Below are positions 8,396-17,977 of a stretch of DNA of 64,000 nucleotides, one piece after another. Source of the DNA: Myxococcales bacterium (GTDB lineage Bacteria; Myxococcota_A; Bradymonadia; UBA7976; UBA1532); assembly GCA_020633465.1 (NCBI GenBank), contig JACKDN010000007.1, positions 315,931-379,930 of the forward strand, in the 5' to 3' direction. The notes under the pieces were generated by a model that was given only the letters and a program-made list of their open reading frames with translations, ran no database searches and was not told the DNA's origin. The translations under genes and the position numbers were made by a program. Every line of letters begins with the position of its first letter. The stretch's first letter is position 1.

Positions 8396-8533
8396 GGTGT
8401 GATCGTCGTTGCACACTCACGGCGACCCACCATCCCGACCAACAAGGAAAATCATCTTGTTATTCGAAGGCTTGCCTGAACTGTGATCGGACGTGCACAG
8501 CCCCGAGGGGAACCGTGCAACGTCGATCACACC
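8396..8533. repeat. Three copies of an 18-bp motif TGTGATCG-N5-GCAC, outer two as near-perfect 19-bp inverted repeat
   Basis: Copy A is 8398-8415 (plus), copy B 8482-8499 (plus) and copy C 8531-8514 (minus). All read TGTGATCG, five variable bases, then GCAC. A and C extend to 19 bases (8396-8414 and 8533-8515) with a single mismatch and face each other around about 100 bp that is visibly richer in A/T than the surroundings and contains AACAAG...CTTGTT. Copy C overlaps the stop codon of the AAA+ regulator gene. The segment may be a cluster of regulator binding sites (the TGTGA half-site recalls CRP/FNR sites), or a small non-autonomous element with terminal inverted repeats. No target duplication is apparent. 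Confidence 0.65.
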
Positions 8534-10155
8534 TGCTCGAGGCCGTAGCGCTGCAGCTTGCTGATCAGCGTCCTGCGCGCCAGGCCCAGGGCCCGCGCGG
8601 CGTGCGTGCGGTTGCCCCCGGCCTCGCGCAGGGCCCGGCGGATCAGCACCCGCTCGGCCAGCGCCTGCACCTCGGCCAGCGTCTCGTGGAAGTCCTCGGC
8701 GCCTTCGGGCAGCTCGAGCCGGACGCCGTGCGCCTCGGCCGCGTCGAGCCCCAGGTCGCCCGCCTCCAGCGCCTCGCCCTCGGCCACCAGCACCGCCTGC
8801 TCGACGGCGTGCTCCAGCTCGCGGATGTTGCCCGGCCAGGCGTGCGCGAGCAGGGCCCGCGCGGCGTCGCGGCTGAGGGGGCGCTCCGGGCGGCCGTGGC
8901 GGGCGGCGAACCGCGCCACGAAGTGGCGGGCCAGCGGCAGGATGTCCTCGCGGCGCTCGCGCAGGGGCGGCAGGCGGACCGTGATCACCTTGAGGCGATA
9001 GAACAGATCCTCGCGGAAGCGGCCCTCGGCGATCATCTGCGTCAGGTCGCGGTGCGTCGCGGCCACCAGCCGCACGTCCACCGCCACCGCCTTGCGCCCG
9101 CCCACCCGCGTGACCTGGCGCTCCTGCAACACCCGCAGCACGCGCGCCTGGACCCCGAGATCCATGTCGCCGATCTCGTCGAGGAAAAGCGTGCCGCCCG
9201 ACGCGCGCTCGAAGGTGCCCGCGCGCGCGTCGACGCCGGTAGCGACGCCGCGCTCGATGCCGAACAGCTCGGCCTCGAGCAGCGACTCGGGCAGCGCGGC
9301 GCAGTTGATCGCGACGAACGGCGCCTCGCGGCGAGGGCTGTTGTGGTGCAGCGTGCGCGCCACCAGCTCCTTGCCCGTGCCGCTCTCGCCCAGCACCAGC
9401 ACGTTCGCCGTCGTGTCGGCCACCTTCTCGAGCAGCTGCAGCACCCCGCGGAAGGGCGCGCTGGTGCCGACCAGCCCGCCGAAGCTGAAGCGCTCGGACA
9501 GCGCGCGGCGCAGCGTCTGGTTCTCGTCGGCCAGGGCCTCGCGGCTGCGGCTGACCTCGGAGAACAGCCGCGCGTTCTCGACGGCCATCGCGACCGCGTT
9601 GGCCACGATGGTCAAGATGCGCTCGTGCCGCGGCTCGAAGGCGGCCTCCATCGAGTCGGACAGGTTCAGCACGCCGACCACGCGATCCCGCGCGGTGAGC
9701 GGCAGGCACAGCAGGCTGCGCACCTCGGGCGCGTCGGGGCCGCGGTCGACGAAGCGCGGATCGGCGGGCGCGTCGTCCAGGCGGGCGACCACGCGGGTCT
9801 GCGCCACCTCGCCCGCGATGCCCTCCCCCGCGGCGAAGCGGGGCTGCTCGGCCTCGACCTCGAAGGTCGTCGCGGCGTCGTCGAAGGCGCTGCGCGCGGC
9901 GGCCAGCGCCAGCGCCCCTTCGCCGTCGAGCAGCATGACCGAGCAGTGCTCGGCGGTGACCGCCTCGAGCACGATGTCGACGGTGCGGCCGCACACGGTG
10001 CGCAGGTCGAGGCTCGAGCCCAGGGCGTCGCCCACCTGCCGCACCAGCGACAGCTCCTCGACCTTCTCGTTGAAGCGCTCGCTCAGCTCGGCGACGGTGC
10101 GCGCGTACTGATCGCGCTCGCGCTGCAGCCGGGCGACGCCGTCCTCGGCGCTCAC
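8527..10155 (-). CDS. GAF-domain AAA+ transcriptional regulator (sigma54-activator family, altered GAFTGA loop)
   Basis: Regulator of 542 residues in the NtrC-like enhancer-binding family. A coiled-coil lead (about 5-35) is followed by a GAF sensor (about 40-195), an AAA+ domain with Walker A GESGTGKE (256-263) and Walker B GGTLFLDEIGD, and a Fis-type helix-turn-helix at the end (GGNRTHAARALGL...LISKLQRYGL). The sigma54-contact loop, normally GAFTGA, reads GVATGV (303-308), so the aromatic residue that touches sigma54 is missing. It may act on another sigma factor or work differently. The GTG start overlaps the stop of the HDOD gene (GTGA), so the signal-sensing HDOD protein and this regulator are probably co-produced. 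Confidence 0.88.
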   Translation of the reverse strand: MSAEDGVARLQRERDQYARTVAELSERFNEKVEELSLVRQVGDALGSSLDLRTVCGRTVDIVLEAVTAEHCSVMLLDGEGALALAAARSAFDDAATTFEVEAEQPRFAAGEGIAGEVAQTRVVARLDDAPADPRFVDRGPDAPEVRSLLCLPLTARDRVVGVLNLSDSMEAAFEPRHERILTIVANAVAMAVENARLFSEVSRSREALADENQTLRRALSERFSFGGLVGTSAPFRGVLQLLEKVADTTANVLVLGESGTGKELVARTLHHNSPRREAPFVAINCAALPESLLEAELFGIERGVATGVDARAGTFERASGGTLFLDEIGDMDLGVQARVLRVLQERQVTRVGGRKAVAVDVRLVAATHRDLTQMIAEGRFREDLFYRLKVITVRLPPLRERREDILPLARHFVARFAARHGRPERPLSRDAARALLAHAWPGNIRELEHAVEQAVLVAEGEALEAGDLGLDAAEAHGVRLELPEGAEDFHETLAEVQALAERVLIRRALREAGGNRTHAARALGLARRTLISKLQRYGLEQV

Positions 10156-11087
10156 CCGGCCAGCTCGTCGTACAGGTTGGCCTTGGCCAGCGCGCCCTGC
10201 AGCCGCCGATGCATGCGCTCGACGGCCTCCTCGATCTTCGAGCGGTTCAGGCGCAGCAGCCGCCAGGCGTGGGGGGAGGGATCGGGCATCACCGGATCGC
10301 CCGGGAAGCCGAAGCCGTAGGCGCGCACCATCGCGTCGGCGACGTGCACCACCGCGGTGGCCTCGGCGTGGCGCGTCGCCTTCTCGGGCGTGTGGTGCAG
10401 GGCGATGGGCTCGGCGAGGGCCGCCGGCAGCTTCCACCGCGTGACCAGCCACTTGCCGATCTCGTCGTGGCCGACGCCCAAAAGCGCCGTCTCGGCCTCG
10501 ATGACCGGGCAGCGCTTCTGCCGCGCGTACTCGACCACCTCGGCGTAGTCGCCCGGCAGCTGCGTCGCCAAGACCACCTTGCCGATGTCGTGCATCAGCG
10601 CCGCCGCGGACAGCTCGGCCGCGCCGCTCAGCCCCAGCACCCGGGCCAGCGCCCCGGCGGCCACCGCGGCGCCGAAGCAATGCTCCCACAGGCCGCGCAG
10701 CCCGCCGAGGCCGCTCGACAGCAGGTCCATGGCGTTGGTCGAGAGGATGATGCCCTTCACGACGTCGAGGCCGAGCATCACCAGGGCGTCGTACACCGTC
10801 GCCACCGCCCCGCTGACGCCGTAGAAGGCCGAGTTGACCAGGCGCAGCACGCGGGCGGTGAGGACCGGGTCGATCTCGATGACGGCGGCGATGCGCTCGA
10901 AGGACTCGTCGGTGTCCTCGGCGGCGAGGATCTGGTTGATGCGGATGACCGACTCGGGGAACGTCGGCAGGCTCTTCAGCGCGTCGACGCGGCGCCGCAG
11001 CATGCGCCGCCCGATGGCGTCGAGCAGCTGCTGGGACTCGGGGGTCTCGGTCGGCGGCGGATCGGCGATGTCGACGTAGCGGCTCAC
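10152..11087 (-). CDS. HDOD domain protein
   Basis: Protein of 311 residues with an HDOD output domain from about residue 35 to 245 (LPTFPESVIRINQIL, then AALMHDIGKVVLA and the later LLGVGHDEIGKWL). HDOD domains are HD-related modules found in signalling proteins. Many have lost the metal-binding His-Asp, but here HD is kept in LMHDIGK. The N-terminal 30 residues and the C-terminal helical 60 residues are not recognised. No membrane segment. The start GTG overlaps the stop of the 107-residue gene upstream and its stop overlaps the start of the GAF-AAA+ regulator, so the three form one translation-coupled unit. This suggests HDOD acts as a partner or sensor for that regulator (inference). Confidence 0.85.
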   Translation of the reverse strand: MSRYVDIADPPPTETPESQQLLDAIGRRMLRRRVDALKSLPTFPESVIRINQILAAEDTDESFERIAAVIEIDPVLTARVLRLVNSAFYGVSGAVATVYDALVMLGLDVVKGIILSTNAMDLLSSGLGGLRGLWEHCFGAAVAAGALARVLGLSGAAELSAAALMHDIGKVVLATQLPGDYAEVVEYARQKRCPVIEAETALLGVGHDEIGKWLVTRWKLPAALAEPIALHHTPEKATRHAEATAVVHVADAMVRAYGFGFPGDPVMPDPSPHAWRLLRLNRSKIEEAVERMHRRLQGALAKANLYDELAG

Positions 11088-11407
11088 GCGTCCTCGAGCT
11101 CGAGCAGGAAGTCGACGTAGACGCGCTTGACCGCGCGCTTCAGCGCCTGCATGTCGCGATCGTCGGCGACGCGCTCGAAGCGGGCGTCGAGGGCGCTGGC
11201 GTAGGCGGGCACCTCGGGCACCGTCTCCCAGTCCTCCATCGTGCCGTCGTCGACGACGCGCAGCACCTTGACGCCGTCCTCGTACAGCGAGCGCAGGTGG
11301 CGGCGGGTGAGCTGGGTGCCCTTGCCGAACAGGGGCAGGCCGTCGGCGGTGACGACGGCCTGGGCCAGGGTCACGCCCGGGCGGGCGAGCTGAGTCAGGA
11401 TGCGCAT
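11084..11407 (-). CDS. Small conserved-looking protein in HDOD / AAA+ regulator unit
   Basis: Cytoplasmic protein of 107 residues, no signal peptide or membrane helix. The N-terminal half (VTLAQAVVTADGLPLFGKGTQLTRRHLRSLYEDGVKVLRV) resembles the short beta-rich module that often precedes HD-GYP or HDOD domains, with the pattern 'G..L...G..Lt...i..L...Gi..v.V'. The C-terminal half is a helix (DRDMQALKRAVKRVYVDFLLELE). It is the first gene of a three-gene unit and shares a GTGA junction with the HDOD gene, so it may be a detached N-terminal module of that protein. The module resemblance is by eye only. Confidence 0.6.
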   Translation of the reverse strand: MRILTQLARPGVTLAQAVVTADGLPLFGKGTQLTRRHLRSLYEDGVKVLRVVDDGTMEDWETVPEVPAYASALDARFERVADDRDMQALKRAVKRVYVDFLLELEDA

Positions 11408-11455
11408 GGCGCCCGGAGCATGACGCCGAGCGGGCGCGCGATCAACCGACCGCGA

Positions 11456-11770
11456 TCAGCCGACGGCCGAGGTGTTGGCGATGAAGTCCTCGATGAGGCG
11501 GGTCTGCTTGGGGGTCAGCTCGCGGAAGCGCAGGCCCTGGCCGTTGTCGGTGTCGTGCACGATGTCGGCCTCGGCCCAGATGACCTCGGCGGTGCCGGGC
11601 AGAGCGAACTCGACGGCGATGTGGGCGCCGTTGGGCGCGACCGGCTCGAGCAGGCGGTGCACGAAGACGCCCTCCCGGCTGAGATCGCGGGTGCGGGCCA
11701 GGAAGGGCACGCCGTTGATCATCTTGTTGACGTACAGGTCGACCGGGATTCGGCGGTTGACGCGCGGCAT
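11456..11770 (-). CDS. PilZ domain protein (c-di-GMP receptor candidate)
   Basis: Protein of 104 residues that is essentially one PilZ domain. It opens with an RxxxR-like segment (PRVNRRIPVDL), continues with the TRDLSREGVFV strand (matching D/NxSxxG) and ends with a long helix after LRFRELTPKQTRLIEDFI. PilZ proteins bind cyclic-di-GMP and alter motility or surface functions. The ATG at 11770 is chosen because GGAGG lies six bases upstream; an earlier in-frame ATG at 11794 would begin inside the palindrome. The leader contains TCCTACATGTAGGA, the same palindrome found ahead of the second PilZ gene (55231-55623). A good TTGACA promoter overlaps the end of pyk. Confidence 0.85.
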   Translation of the reverse strand: MPRVNRRIPVDLYVNKMINGVPFLARTRDLSREGVFVHRLLEPVAPNGAHIAVEFALPGTAEVIWAEADIVHDTDNGQGLRFRELTPKQTRLIEDFIANTSAVG

Positions 11771-11793
11771 GGACGCCCTCCGGGGGTTCAACA

Positions 11794-11807
11794 TCCTACA
11801 TGTAGGA
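11794..11807. promoter_or_regulatory. Palindromic operator candidate TCCTACATGTAGGA upstream of PilZ gene
   Basis: A perfect 14-bp palindrome 24 bases before the PilZ start codon. It sits immediately downstream of the predicted -10 box, so it would be centred on the start of transcription, a classic place for a repressor. Its 12-bp core recurs at 55657-55668, also just ahead of a PilZ gene; I found no other copy in the window. Confidence 0.7.
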
Positions 11808-11835
11808 CATTAGGCCGAAGGGTGCGTGGTGTCAA
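11807..11835 (-). promoter_or_regulatory. Sigma70-like promoter for PilZ gene
   Basis: On the minus strand, consensus TTGACA (11835-11830) and TAATGT (11812-11807) are 17 bases apart. The -35 box overlaps the stop codon of pyk. The predicted transcription start falls in the CCTACATGTAGG palindrome. Confidence 0.6.
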
Positions 11836-13268
11836 CCTCCGTCGCGGTCGCGATCGCGGCCCCGCGCCAGGTCGCCCACCTGCTGGATCGTCAGCAGGTT
11901 GGTCGTGCCCGAGCGACCCACCGGCACACCGCAGACGACCGCCACCAGATCGTCGCGCGTCAGGTGCCCCGCCTCGACCATCAGGTCGCAGCTGCGCCGG
12001 ATCATGTTCTCCATGCGCCCGAAGTGCCGCGTGGGCAGCGCCAGCACGCCGTAGCTGAGCGCCAGGCGCCGCGCCGTGGCCATGTCCGGCGTCGTCGCCA
12101 GGATCGGCGCGCGCGGGCGGAAGCGGCTCATGCGCCGGGCCGTGCGCCCGGACGACGTCGGCACCAGGATGCCCGCCACCCGCAGGTCCTGCGCGGCGAG
12201 CCACGCCCCCTTGCACACCAGCTCGGTCACGTCCCGCGCGTGCGATCCGCCGGGCAGCCGCCCCTCCTGCCGCGCCGTCTCGGCCTCGGCGATGCGCGCG
12301 ATGCGCCCCATCGTCGCCACCGCCTCGATGGGGTGCTTGCCCACGCTGGTCTCGCCCGACAGCATCACGGCGTCCGTGCCCTCGAAGATCGCGTTGGCCA
12401 CGTCCGAGGTCTCGGCCCGGGTCGGCCGCGGGTTGTGGATCATCGACTCGAGCATCTCGGTGGCGACGATCACCGGCTTGCCGGCCGTGCGGCACGCCTC
12501 GATGATGCGCCGCTGCACCACCGGCACCTCTTCGGCGGGGATCTCCACCCCCAGATCGCCCCGCGCCACCATGACGCCGTCCGAGGCCGCGATGATCTCG
12601 CCCAGGTTCTTCACCGCGTAGCGCGCCTCGACCTTCGCGATCAGCGCCAGGTCGCCCCCCTCGCGCTCCACGAGCTCGCGCAGCTGCTTCAGATCCTCGG
12701 CCTCGCTGACGAACGAGGCCGCGATGAAGTCGGCCTGCTGCCGCACGGCGAACCGCACGTCGCTGATGTCCTGATCGTCGAGGAAGGGGATCGGCAGCCG
12801 CACGCCGGGCACGTTGACGCCCTTCTTCGAGCCGAGCTGGCCGCCCTTCACGACCCGGCACCGGAGCGCGTCGCCGCCCGCGCCGAGCACCTCGAGCTCG
12901 ATCTGCCCGTCGGCGAGCAGCACCCGCGCGCCCTCGTCGAGCACCCGGTGGAACGACGCGAAGTTCACCCGCACGCAGTCGGCGGTGGTCGGCCCCTCGG
13001 CGCCGCGCACGGCGACGGTGGCCCCGTCCTCGAGCATCACCGGCGACTCGACGGCCGTCGTCCGCACCTCGGGGCCCCGGGTGTCGATCAGGATGCCCAC
13101 CCGGTCGGAGATCGTCCGGACGTCCGCGATGATGCCCGCGGCCTCGTCCTGCGACGAGTGGCTCATGTTGATGCGGATCACGTTGCAGCCCGCATCGAAG
13201 AGCGCGCGCAGGCGCTCCGGCGAGCGCGTCGCGGGTCCGATGGTCGCGATGATCTTGGTCTTTCGCAC
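11832..13268 (-). CDS. pyk: Pyruvate kinase
   Basis: Glycolytic enzyme of 478 residues that converts phosphoenolpyruvate and ADP to pyruvate and ATP. It begins VRKTKIIATIGPATRS with the conserved VIRINMSHS loop, the PEP and metal-binding region (FIAASFV, LIAKVEAR, DGVMVARGDLGVE) and the signature pattern around IVATEMLESMI. The last third is the allosteric C-terminal domain (ATARRLALSYGVLALPT, GTTNLLTIQQVG). Length is usual for a type II bacterial enzyme. The GTG start is preceded by GGGGAG at good spacing; the longer open frame upstream has no similarity to the family. A -10 like TACAAT is visible about 35 bases upstream, but no good -35. It diverges from the gene at 13331. Confidence 0.95.
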   Translation of the reverse strand: MRKTKIIATIGPATRSPERLRALFDAGCNVIRINMSHSSQDEAAGIIADVRTISDRVGILIDTRGPEVRTTAVESPVMLEDGATVAVRGAEGPTTADCVRVNFASFHRVLDEGARVLLADGQIELEVLGAGGDALRCRVVKGGQLGSKKGVNVPGVRLPIPFLDDQDISDVRFAVRQQADFIAASFVSEAEDLKQLRELVEREGGDLALIAKVEARYAVKNLGEIIAASDGVMVARGDLGVEIPAEEVPVVQRRIIEACRTAGKPVIVATEMLESMIHNPRPTRAETSDVANAIFEGTDAVMLSGETSVGKHPIEAVATMGRIARIAEAETARQEGRLPGGSHARDVTELVCKGAWLAAQDLRVAGILVPTSSGRTARRMSRFRPRAPILATTPDMATARRLALSYGVLALPTRHFGRMENMIRRSCDLMVEAGHLTRDDLVAVVCGVPVGRSGTTNLLTIQQVGDLARGRDRDRDGG

Positions 13269-13330
13269 GGCGTGCTCCCCTGCATGGCTGCATGGCGCGC
13301 GCATTGTAGATCCACCCCCCCGCTGGCACC

Positions 13331-13973
13331 ATGCCGCCCATGCCCATCCTGCTCGGCGCCCTGGCGGCGCGCTTCCTCCAGACGGCGGCCGCGGCGGCGG
13401 GCGCGACCGCGGCCCTGCTGACCGTGGCCGCGCTGGCCGACGGGGGCTGGCCGGCCCCCGAGCGGGTGGTGAGCGTGGCGCTGCCGACCGGCGCCTACCT
13501 GGGCGCGGCCTGGACCTTGGCCGCGTGGCGGGCCGAGGGCGGGGACGTGGCCCTGGCCGCGCTCGGCCGGCCGCTCGGCTGGTCGCTGCTGCCCCTCGCC
13601 GCGCTGGGCGCCGCGCTGCTGCTCGCGACCCCCGGCGCCTCGACGGCGGCGGCCGGCCCGCCGCGCCTGACGGTGCGCGCCGATCGGCTGCGCGTCGAGG
13701 CCCCCATGGCGGCCTCGAGCTGCGCTGGGACGCCGCCGGCGCCGTCCGCAGCGACACCGGCGCGCGCCACGCCGCCCTGCCCCGCCCGACGCCGCGCTGC
13801 CCGACGAGCCCCGCGCCCGCGCCGCGCCCTGGCCCGCCGTGGTCCGCGTCACCCTGCTGCTCGGGCTGCTCGGCGGCCTGGCGCGCGTCTCGGGGGCGCC
13901 CGGGCTGCCGCTCACCGTCGGCGCGGCGGGCCTCGCCGCCGCCCTGGGCCACTGGGCGGGCCGCCTCGCTTGA
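13331..13973 (+). pseudogene. Small membrane protein, reading frame broken twice (probable assembly indels)
   Basis: The first 126 codons encode a hydrophobic protein with several membrane segments (LLGALAARFLQ, VSVALPTGAYLGAAWTLA, LGWSLLPLAALGAALLL). At about 13706, a run of five C, the sensible frame moves (HGGLELRWDAAGAV), and at about 13787 it moves again to DAALPDEPRA...VVRVTLLLGLLGG and ends WAGRLA at TGA 13971-13973. Adding one C to each of the two C runs restores a single reading frame of 214 residues. The restored stop overlaps the TTG start of the MFS gene. Function is not recognised; the first part has the look of a LptF/G-like or DUF membrane region, without good support. Confidence 0.5.
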
Positions 13974-15178
13974 GCCCGCCTCGCCTGGTCACCCGCGACT
14001 TCCTCCTGCTGGTCGGCGGTCACTTCATGCAGGCCCTCGGCTTCTCGTCGATGGTGCTGCTGCCGGTCTACGTCGACCACCTGGGCGCCAGCCGCGCCGA
14101 GATCGGCGCGATCATGGCCATCGCGTCGATCGGCGGGCTGGTGCTGCGCCCGCTGGCCGGCTGGGCGCTGGACGCCATCGGGCGACGCCCGACGGTGGTG
14201 GCGGGCACCGTCGCCCTCGCGGCGGGACTGGCGCTCATCGGCTTCGTCGACCGGGTGGGCCCGCTGATCTACCTGGCCCGCGTGCTGATGGGCGTGGGCG
14301 CGGGCACGCTGTTCACCGCCTACTTCACCTTCGCCGCCGATCTGATCCCGGCCGCGCGACGCACCGAGGGCATCGCGCTCTTCGGCGTCTCGGGGCTGGT
14401 GCCGCTGGTGATCAACCCGGTGGCCGAGGGCCTCGGCGTGCAGGCCCCGGATCTGCGCTGGTTCTTCGTCGGCGTCGGGGGCGTGGTGCTGTCGTCGCTC
14501 GGCTTCGTGCTGGCGCTGCGCGAGCCCACGCAGGATCGGGCCGCGCGACCCCGCGGCCTGCGCAGCGTGCAGACGGCGCTGGTGCGCCGGTCGCTGGCGC
14601 CGGTGTGGTGGGCGACGGTGGTGTTCGCCGGCCTGGTCGCGCTCTACATGGCCTTCTCGGTCGTCGTCGCCGGGCAGCGCGGCATCGAGGATCCGGCCAG
14701 CATGTGGTTCACCTACGCGGCCGGCGCCGCCGCCGTGCGGCTCGTCGGGGGGCGCCTGCCCGAGCGCCTCGGCCCGCGCAACCTGGTGGCCCCGGCCCTG
14801 GCCTGCTACGCCGGCGCGCTGCTGGTGGCGGCCGGCGCCGAGGATCGGTGGGCCCTGCTGGCGTCCGGTCTGCTGGGCGGCGTGGGGCACGGCTACTGCT
14901 TCCCCGTGCTGACCGCGCAGGTGGTCGACCGGGTGCACCCGGCCCTGCGTGGTTCGGGCCTCGCGATGTTCACCGCGCTGTGGGAGGCGAGCGGATTGGC
15001 GCTGACGCCGCTGTTCGGCGCGCTGGCCGACGCGTCCGACGACGCCACCATGTTCGCCGGCGCGGCGCTGTTCGCCCTGCTGGGCCTCGCGACCTGGGCC
15101 GCCCTCGAGCACGGCCTCACGCGGCGCGTCAGCGCCCCGTCGGGGGTCGCCGCGGACCCGCCCGAGGCCCCGAAATGA
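13970..15178 (+). CDS. MFS transporter
   Basis: Major facilitator family permease of 402 residues with about twelve hydrophobic segments. The A-loop motif between helices 2 and 3 reads GWALDAIGRRPTVV, and a second related loop GGRLPERLGPRNLV lies between helices 8 and 9. This identifies a proton-coupled drug or metabolite exporter class, but the substrate cannot be told. The TTG start overlaps the stop of the preceding membrane protein (TTGA); the same frame is open back to 13331 only because of the frameshifts there, so a 615-residue fusion is not believed. Divergent from pyk, followed by the FHA genes. Confidence 0.85.
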   Translation: MSPPRLVTRDFLLLVGGHFMQALGFSSMVLLPVYVDHLGASRAEIGAIMAIASIGGLVLRPLAGWALDAIGRRPTVVAGTVALAAGLALIGFVDRVGPLIYLARVLMGVGAGTLFTAYFTFAADLIPAARRTEGIALFGVSGLVPLVINPVAEGLGVQAPDLRWFFVGVGGVVLSSLGFVLALREPTQDRAARPRGLRSVQTALVRRSLAPVWWATVVFAGLVALYMAFSVVVAGQRGIEDPASMWFTYAAGAAAVRLVGGRLPERLGPRNLVAPALACYAGALLVAAGAEDRWALLASGLLGGVGHGYCFPVLTAQVVDRVHPALRGSGLAMFTALWEASGLALTPLFGALADASDDATMFAGAALFALLGLATWAALEHGLTRRVSAPSGVAADPPEAPK

Positions 15179-15204
15179 CGCGGCCGACGCGGGGGACGCC
15201 GTTC

Positions 15205-15234
15205 TTGACACCCGTGATCGGTCGCGACTACATA
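15205..15234 (+). promoter_or_regulatory. Sigma70-like promoter for FHA genes
   Basis: TTGACA (15205-15210), 18 bases, TACATA (15229-15234), followed by a short leader and GAGGAG before the ATG at 15273. Good -35, fair -10. Confidence 0.55.
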
Positions 15235-15272
15235 CCGGGTGGCTTTTTCCCCTCCGACGACTGAGGAGACGT

Positions 15273-17069
<1,797 letters not shown>

Positions 17070-17179
17070 GCCGTCGCCGGCGGTCGCCTCGCGACCGCCG
17101 GGCCGATGAACCCGGCCCAACCGGGATCGCCGGCGTCGGGCGGCCCGACTGCTGACGGAAAGGCCCGAGCGCTACCCTC

Positions 17180-17935
17180 GTGTACATCGTCGTCGTCGAA
17201 GATGAGCGGGGCGCCCTCGTCAGCGAGCACGCCCTCTTCGAAGGTCGGCTGACCGTCGGCCGGACGGCCGAGAACGACGTCGTCCTGCCGAGCAACGCGG
17301 TGTCGCGACGGCACGCGGCCATCAGCCTCGAGGGGCTGGTCGCGTACATCGAGGATCTCGGCAGCGCCAACGGCGTGCTGGTCAACGACCAGAAGGTGCG
17401 CGACGCCACCCCGATCAACGAGAGCAGCCAGATCCGCATCGGCGAATACCGGGTGTTCCTCGAGCGGGCGACCGGCAAGCTGAAGCCCTCGCAGAGCGGC
17501 ATCAGCACGGCGATCGTCCACCCCGAGCAGGCGCACGGCAAGCTGGTGGTGGTCAGCGGACCGCAGGCCGGGCGCGAGCACCTGCTGTTCGAGCCGATCA
17601 CCTGCATCGGGCGCACGGACGAGAACGACATCACCCTGGCCGACGTGTCCGTCTCGCGCCACCACGCGCGGGTGAAGCGGCAGGACGACGGCAGCTACAT
17701 CGTCACCGACCTCGACTCGAGCAACGGCACGCTGCTGCAGGGCCGGCGCATCCAGCAGTCGGCGCGCGCGTGGCACGGCGACCGGGTGCAGTTCGGCCAC
17801 GTCGAGTGCGTGCTGGTCGATCCGCTGGGCAAGGGGCGCAGCCGGCGTACCTCGAAGCAGTACGCCGTGTTCGCCCTGCTGGTGGTGGGGGCGGCCCTGT
17901 TGGGCGCCCTGGTGTCGCTGCTGCTGTTGGGGTGA
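17180..17935 (+). CDS. Two-FHA-domain, C-terminally membrane-anchored protein
   Basis: Protein of 251 residues with two FHA domains: about 20-95 (GRTAENDVVLPSNAVSRRHA, GSANGVLVND) and about 130-205 (GRTDENDITLADVSVSRHHA, SSNGTLLQG). A C-terminal membrane helix follows (YAVFALLVVGAALLGALVSLL). Both domains keep the Arg, Ser-Arg-His and Asn needed for phosphothreonine binding. It starts at GTG 17180, 110 bases after the FHA-CpaF protein, on the same strand. It probably acts as a membrane docking point for phosphorylated partners of Ser/Thr kinases such as the one at 40277-41413; the link to that kinase is inference. Confidence 0.85.
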   Translation: MYIVVVEDERGALVSEHALFEGRLTVGRTAENDVVLPSNAVSRRHAAISLEGLVAYIEDLGSANGVLVNDQKVRDATPINESSQIRIGEYRVFLERATGKLKPSQSGISTAIVHPEQAHGKLVVVSGPQAGREHLLFEPITCIGRTDENDITLADVSVSRHHARVKRQDDGSYIVTDLDSSNGTLLQGRRIQQSARAWHGDRVQFGHVECVLVDPLGKGRSRRTSKQYAVFALLVVGAALLGALVSLLLLG

Positions 17936-17936
17936 G

Positions 17937-17977
17937 CCGGGGCGCCTGCTCCAGGACGGCCGGGCGCGGCGCCCCGG
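17937..17977. terminator. 10-bp inverted repeat between convergent genes
   Basis: CCGGGGCGCC (17937-17946) and its perfect complement GGCGCCCCGG (17968-17977) around a 21-base loop, exactly filling the gap between the convergent FHA gene and MlaC-like gene. No T-run, so it would be a Rho-dependent or bidirectional hairpin. Confidence 0.45.

Noticed and set aside
8396..8533. Insertion sequence
   Set aside because: No transposase and no target duplication visible; kept only as a repeat cluster.
13331..15178. Single 615-residue fusion of a membrane protein and MFS transporter
   Set aside because: Open only because of two indels; the middle is Arg/Pro/Cys junk, and the natural stop/start overlap is at 13970-13973.
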